From Sphingomonadales bacterium (GTDB taxonomy: Bacteria; Pseudomonadota; Alphaproteobacteria; Sphingomonadales; Sphingomonadaceae), in assembly GCA_016714795.1 (NCBI GenBank), contig JADKCA010000003.1, positions 248,001-312,000 on the forward strand: 64,000 bases of DNA, given 5' to 3'. Both the position numbers and the translations under genes were made by a program. The notes below the pieces were generated by a model. It did not search any database and was not told the DNA's origin. It saw only the letters and a program-made list of their open reading frames with translations. This document shows, in pieces, positions 60,282-64,000 of this stretch (position 1 is its first letter; every line of letters begins with the position of its first letter).

Positions 60282-61109
60282 ATGGACATCAGTTTCGCGA
60301 AACCGTCTCCGGCCATCGCCAGCTTCGTGTCCGATTACTTCCTGACGCGATATGATTTCCCGCTGATCGAGGACGTCGAGCGCGCAGACGTCGGCTATCT
60401 GCGCTTCATGCTGAAGGGCGGCGGCATCTACAAATTCGCCAATGGCACGCGCGATCGTGGCGACGCTGTTCATCTGCTTGGCCCGTCCACAGTGATTGCC
60501 CATTGCACGGTACAGGGACCGATGCTGTTGTTCGGCGCGGTGCTTCTGCCCGAATTCTGGGGCGGCATCATTGATGCCGACGCTACTGAATTTGCCAACC
60601 GTTCGCTGGACCCCGCTCCGTTTCTGAGCCCGGACCTGCCGCATTTGTTCGAGCAGTTGAAACAGCTGGACACGATCGAAGAAATGGCTCGCCTCGCCGA
60701 TGCCTGGCTGCTGCGCCAGGTAAAGCCCGTGCCATCGCAACATCTGGATGTGATCGCCAAGATCGGCGAGTGGCTGCGCTGCTCACCGATCCCGCCTCCT
60801 GATCGGCTCTATGCCGAAACCGGCCAGTCAGACCGGCAAGTTGCCCGAATCGCGAACCGCCACTTTGGCGCGCCGCCGCGCATGCTGGCGCGCAAATACC
60901 GCGCCCTGCGCACAGCCTCGCGAATCGTAGGCACGCGCGGCCTTATTCCCGACGAACTGACTCATGAATATTCGGATCGCGCTCACATGAACCGCGAAAT
61001 CAAATTTTTCACGGGCATGACGCCCAAGCAGCTGCAGGTGAACGCCAACCCCATCCTGCTGGCGACGCTCCACCCGGACAATTTCCGTGCGGGCGAGCCC
61101 TGGAAGTAG
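60282..61109 (+). CDS. AraC-family transcriptional regulator, second of tandem pair
   Basis: A 275-residue paralogue of the preceding gene, 8 nt downstream. The N terminus PSPAIASFVSDYFLTRYDFP parallels the first copy, and the HTH reads YAETGQSDRQVARIANRHFG then APPRMLARKYRALRTASRIV. The conserved FGAPPxxLxRKYRALRTA suggests shared DNA-binding style. The tandem, unequal pair is odd; one may act as a repressor of the other's targets. Confidence 0.82.
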   Translation: MDISFAKPSPAIASFVSDYFLTRYDFPLIEDVERADVGYLRFMLKGGGIYKFANGTRDRGDAVHLLGPSTVIAHCTVQGPMLLFGAVLLPEFWGGIIDADATEFANRSLDPAPFLSPDLPHLFEQLKQLDTIEEMARLADAWLLRQVKPVPSQHLDVIAKIGEWLRCSPIPPPDRLYAETGQSDRQVARIANRHFGAPPRMLARKYRALRTASRIVGTRGLIPDELTHEYSDRAHMNREIKFFTGMTPKQLQVNANPILLATLHPDNFRAGEPWK

Positions 61110-61170
61110 GAAGGCTGTTGCCGAATCCCGCCAAGGCGGCCACTCTCTGCTGCCGAACAGGAGAGATTTC

Positions 61171-62283
61171 ATGACCGGTCAGCCGCGCCCCTTCACCATC
61201 GTGATTCCCGAAAGCCATCTGACCAGCCTGAAATCCAAGCTCGCGCTCACCCGTTTTCCGGAAAAGGAAACGGTGGAGGATTGGGACCAGGGCATACCAT
61301 TGGCCTATGTGAAAGAACTGGCTGCTTATTGGGCGACCAAATATGACTGGCGACGCTGCGAAGCCGCGCTGAACGCACTGCCCAATTTCCTGATCGAACT
61401 GGACGGGATGGATATCCATTTCATCCATGTCCGCTCGGCCAATCCTGCCGCACGGCCGCTGCTGCTCACGCATGGCTGGCCCGGTTCGGTGCTGGAATTT
61501 ATGGACGTGATCGGCCCGCTCTCCGAAGACTATCACCTCGTCATCCCGTCGCTCCCCGGATATGCCTTTTCGGGCAAGCCGACCGAACCCGGCTGGGGGG
61601 TGGACCGCATCGCCAAGGTCTGGAACGATCTGATGCTGGCGCTGGGATACACGCGCTATTTCGCACAAGGCGGAGACTGGGGCTCTGCCGTCACGTCCGA
61701 AATCGGCAGCCAGAATCTGGGAGCCTGTGCGGGCATCCATATCAACATGATCATTGGCCCCCTGCCCGATCCGATGCCAACGGACCTGACTCCGTCCGAG
61801 CTGGTCGCGCTGCAACGGCTGGGCTGGTATCAGGAAAAGGACACCGGCTATTCGATCCAGCAGGCTACGCGCCCGCAGACATTGGGTTACGGCCTGGCCG
61901 ATTCGCCCGTCGGCCAGATGGCGTGGATCGTCGAGAAGTTTCACGGCTGGACCGATTGCGACGGCCACCCGGAAAACGCCGTCAGCCGCGATCATCTGCT
62001 CGATAATGTCATGCTCTACTGGCTGACCAACAGCGCTGCTTCATCCGCGCGGCTTTATTGGCACAGTTTCAGGTCATTCCGGGGCAGTGAAGTCAGCCTT
62101 CCCACCGGATGCAGCATCTTTCCCATGGAAATCTTCCGCCTCTCCCGCCGCTGGGCGGAAAGCCGCTACACCAACATCACTTACTGGAACGAACTTCCCA
62201 AGGGCGGCCACTTTGCGGCGATGGAGCAACCCGCGGCGTTCGTGACGGAATTGCAGGCGTGTTTCGGGGGGATGGCACTTTGA
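61171..62283 (+). CDS. Epoxide hydrolase (alpha/beta-hydrolase, EHN type)
   Basis: A 370-residue epoxide hydrolase. It has an N-terminal EHN-like cap start (IVIPESHLTSLKSKLALTRF), oxyanion-hole LLTHGWPGSVLEF, nucleophile motif FAQGGDWGSAVTSEIG (Asp) and catalytic His in KGGHFAAMEQP. ATG 61171 follows AGGAGAG and is preferred over the longer frame. It hydrolyses epoxides to diols. It sits directly after the AraC pair, a plausible regulated catabolic gene. Confidence 0.9.
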   Translation: MTGQPRPFTIVIPESHLTSLKSKLALTRFPEKETVEDWDQGIPLAYVKELAAYWATKYDWRRCEAALNALPNFLIELDGMDIHFIHVRSANPAARPLLLTHGWPGSVLEFMDVIGPLSEDYHLVIPSLPGYAFSGKPTEPGWGVDRIAKVWNDLMLALGYTRYFAQGGDWGSAVTSEIGSQNLGACAGIHINMIIGPLPDPMPTDLTPSELVALQRLGWYQEKDTGYSIQQATRPQTLGYGLADSPVGQMAWIVEKFHGWTDCDGHPENAVSRDHLLDNVMLYWLTNSAASSARLYWHSFRSFRGSEVSLPTGCSIFPMEIFRLSRRWAESRYTNITYWNELPKGGHFAAMEQPAAFVTELQACFGGMAL

Positions 62284-62294
62284 ACAACTCAACC

Positions 62295-62921
62295 ATGCCC
62301 AAATCCCTCTTCATCTTTTCCATCTTCTATGGCGGCATGTGCTGCATTGCGGGCGTGCTGGGGGCCAAGCAGGTCGCGCTGGGGCCGCTGGCCGTGGAGG
62401 CGGGAATTTTTCCGTTCCTGCTGCTGGTCATCACCTCCAGCGCAGTAGCAGAGCTTTATGGGGTGGAGCGCGCCAACAGCCTTGTCCGCTTTGGCTTTAT
62501 TCCGTTGATCGCCTCCATCCTGCTGATCCAGATCGTTCTGTCGCTGCCGACCGATGCGGGCATGTATCCACCCGCCATCGAAGCGTTCCCGATCATCCTG
62601 GGGCAAAGCGGGCGGATGATGTTTGCCGGTCTGATCTCCTACGGCCTGTCGCAGACGCTGAACGTGTATGTCTTCGCCCGGCTGGCTCGCCCCGAAGGCG
62701 GGTTGTTGTGGCTGCGCGCCGGGATTGCGAGCGTGCTCTCCCAGATCATCGACACATTGCTGTTCATCACCATCTCTTTCTATGGAGAGCGGGAGATTGG
62801 CGGGCTGATGGTGGGGCAGATGACAGCGAAGATCGTGCTTTCCGTCTTGCTGGTGCCTTTGCTCGTCACTTTCATGGTGAAGCTGGGCCGCAAACTTGAC
62901 GCTGCGCCCGCAACCGCATAG
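62295..62921 (+). CDS. Queuosine precursor transporter-like (YhhQ/VUT family)
   Basis: A 208-residue membrane protein with about six helices (SLFIFSIFYGGMCCIAGVLG, AGIFPFLLLVITSSAVAELYG, LRAGIASVLSQIIDTLLFIT). The ITSSAVAELYGVERANSLVRFG and SQIIDTLLFITISFYG blocks are family signatures. It imports 7-cyano-7-deazaguanine or a related queuine precursor. ATG 62295 is used; TTG 62280 overlapping the previous stop is possible. Confidence 0.85.
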   Translation: MPKSLFIFSIFYGGMCCIAGVLGAKQVALGPLAVEAGIFPFLLLVITSSAVAELYGVERANSLVRFGFIPLIASILLIQIVLSLPTDAGMYPPAIEAFPIILGQSGRMMFAGLISYGLSQTLNVYVFARLARPEGGLLWLRAGIASVLSQIIDTLLFITISFYGEREIGGLMVGQMTAKIVLSVLLVPLLVTFMVKLGRKLDAAPATA

Positions 62922-62935
62922 CGCCCACCCCCATC

Positions 62936-63835
62936 ATGAGCAGACACGCACCCGACAAATCGCTCCTCGCCAAGGCGGAAACGCTGTCCGAGGCCCTGCC
63001 CTATATCCAGCGTTACGCGGGCCAGACCTTTGTAATCAAATATGGCGGCCACGCCATGGGCGATGCTGAAGCGGCGGAAAATTTCGCGGAAGACGTGATG
63101 CTGTTGCAGGCCGTGGGGATCAAGCCGGTTGTTGTCCATGGCGGCGGGCCGCAAATTGGACGGATGCTCAAGCAACTGGGCATCGAATCGCAATTCCATA
63201 ACGGCCTGCGCGTGACCGACAAGGAAACCGCCCGGGTTGCGGAAATGGTGCTGTCCGGCGCCATCAACAAGGAAATTGTCGGCTGGATCGCAGCCGAAGG
63301 CGGCAAGGCAGTCGGCATTTCCGGCAAGGATGGCGGGCTTGTCATCGCGGAAAAGATCACCGGGCGGGAAGCAGACCCGACGCGCGGTATCGAACGCCAT
63401 GTCGATCTGGGGTTTGTCGGCGATCCCAAGATCAACGACACGACCCTGCTGGAAACGCTGGCAGAAAAGGGCCTGATCCCGGTGATTGCCCCCATCGCGC
63501 CGGGGCGTGACGGGGAAACCTACAACATCAATGCCGATACCATGGCCGGAGCCATCGCAGGCGCGCTGAAGGCTGCCCGCCTGTTCCTGCTCACCGATGT
63601 GGCGGGCGTGCTCTCCAAGGACGGAGACCTGCTGACCGATCTCGATCCGACCAAGATCGAGGCGCTGAAGGCCGATGGCACGGTGACCGGCGGGATGATC
63701 CCCAAGCTGGAAACCTGCGTTGAAGCCGTGCTGGGCGGGGCCGAGGCTGCTGTCATTCTGGACGGGCGCGTGCCGCACGCCATGCTGGTAGAAATCTTTA
63801 CCGATCAGGGCGCGGGTACGCTCGTTCACAAATAA
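62936..63835 (+). CDS. argB: Acetylglutamate kinase
   Basis: A 299-residue amino-acid kinase phosphorylating N-acetylglutamate in arginine synthesis. It has FVIKYGGHAMGD, VVHGGGPQIGRMLKQLGIES, FHNGLRVTD, NINADTMAGAIAGALKAARL and LTDVAGVLSKDGDLL. ATG 62936 follows the transporter by 14 bp. Length and motifs are complete; an N-terminal helix as in arginine-sensitive hexameric forms may be present. Confidence 0.95.
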   Translation: MSRHAPDKSLLAKAETLSEALPYIQRYAGQTFVIKYGGHAMGDAEAAENFAEDVMLLQAVGIKPVVVHGGGPQIGRMLKQLGIESQFHNGLRVTDKETARVAEMVLSGAINKEIVGWIAAEGGKAVGISGKDGGLVIAEKITGREADPTRGIERHVDLGFVGDPKINDTTLLETLAEKGLIPVIAPIAPGRDGETYNINADTMAGAIAGALKAARLFLLTDVAGVLSKDGDLLTDLDPTKIEALKADGTVTGGMIPKLETCVEAVLGGAEAAVILDGRVPHAMLVEIFTDQGAGTLVHK

Positions 63836-63851
63836 GGGATATGATCACGCC

Positions 63852-64000
63852 ATGGTGACCATGCTTATCGGAATCGCAAACATCCTGCTCTCCGTGCTCG
63901 GCACGCTGGTGCTGATCCATGTTGTGCTGTCGCTGCTCATCAACTTCAATGTCGTGAACCTTCACAATGAGTTGGTGCGCGGGATTTACACCGGGCTGGA
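63852..64000 (+). CDS. YggT-family membrane protein (3' end outside window)
   Basis: The first 49 codons of a YggT protein: hydrophobic IGIANILLSVLGTLVLIHVV, then LLINFNVVNLHNELVRGIYTG, which matches the family's first helix and the following loop. ATG 63852 lies 17 nt after argB, so it is probably co-transcribed. The remainder is beyond the window. Confidence 0.8.
   Translation, partial: MVTMLIGIANILLSVLGTLVLIHVVLSLLINFNVVNLHNELVRGIYTGL

Overview
The window comes from an alphaproteobacterium, most likely a member of the Sphingomonadales (Sphingomonadaceae). The evidence is a high-GC genome, a mipZ homologue next to panC, a DivL-type kinase with tyrosine at the phosphoacceptor site, two TonB-dependent receptors plus a tonB-exbB-exbD-exbD cluster, and dispersed inverted repeats of the CCTGAGCTTGTCGAAGG and CCCGTTCGTGTCGA kinds. 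Most of the window is dense chromosomal housekeeping sequence with many 1-4 nt start/stop overlaps. No tRNA, rRNA, CRISPR array, phage or intact insertion sequence was seen.

Layout. 1-6.4 kb: an Nramp-like transporter (cut by the window edge), VOC protein, aldehyde dehydrogenase, SDR, class I fumarase, thioesterase and a frameshifted unknown gene. 6.4-11.3 kb: panC, divergent mipZ, a J-domain protein, phosphoglucomutase/phosphomannomutase and a transglutaminase-like protein. 11.4-18.3 kb: a tandem pair of cysteine-motif membrane proteins, a GDYXXLXY/DUF2157 pair, a 51-codon membrane protein, an FAD monooxygenase, a HAD phosphatase, an orphan ParA ATPase and two anchored unknown proteins. 18.4-24 kb: glmS and glmU, split by a toxin-antitoxin patch (vapBC, a DUF6508-like gene and remnants resembling a VbhA/Fic module), then gph. 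24-28.5 kb: a 996-residue trimeric autotransporter with 399-bp internal repeats and a divergent LuxR-type regulator. 28.5-34.3 kb: a metal-uptake cluster (DUF2946, two TonB receptors, PepSY membrane protein); one receptor is frameshifted. 34.3-39.1 kb: murU, amgK, tsaE, divL. 39.2-42 kb: cupin, YghU-like GST, and a membrane cytochrome b-like protein with an eight-haem c-type cytochrome. 42.1-45.6 kb: inositol-3-phosphate synthase, a probable inositol-phosphate cytidylyltransferase, a GT4 glycosyltransferase and small ORFs. 46-50.5 kb: an LptF-LptG-like fusion, thiD, rnhB and a frameshifted mtgA. 50.6-53.1 kb: TonB energising complex. 53.3-58.9 kb: unknown exported protein, acyl-CoA ligase, gamma-glutamyltransferase, pyrD. 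58.9-64 kb: a gap with two candidate small RNAs, tandem AraC regulators, epoxide hydrolase, queuosine-precursor transporter, argB and the start of a YggT gene.

Two themes recur. Envelope and cell-wall supply is represented by glmS/glmU, amgK/murU, mtgA and the LptFG-like protein. Cell-cycle control is represented by mipZ and divL. Three genes (5602-6352, 31744-33755, 49783-50507) appear broken by single small indels, one of them in an A8 run, so sequencing error must be separated from real decay. The most unusual items are the split glmU/glmS locus, the LptF-LptG fusion, the cytochrome b/octahaem c pair, the inositol-CDP pair and the twin sRNA candidates.
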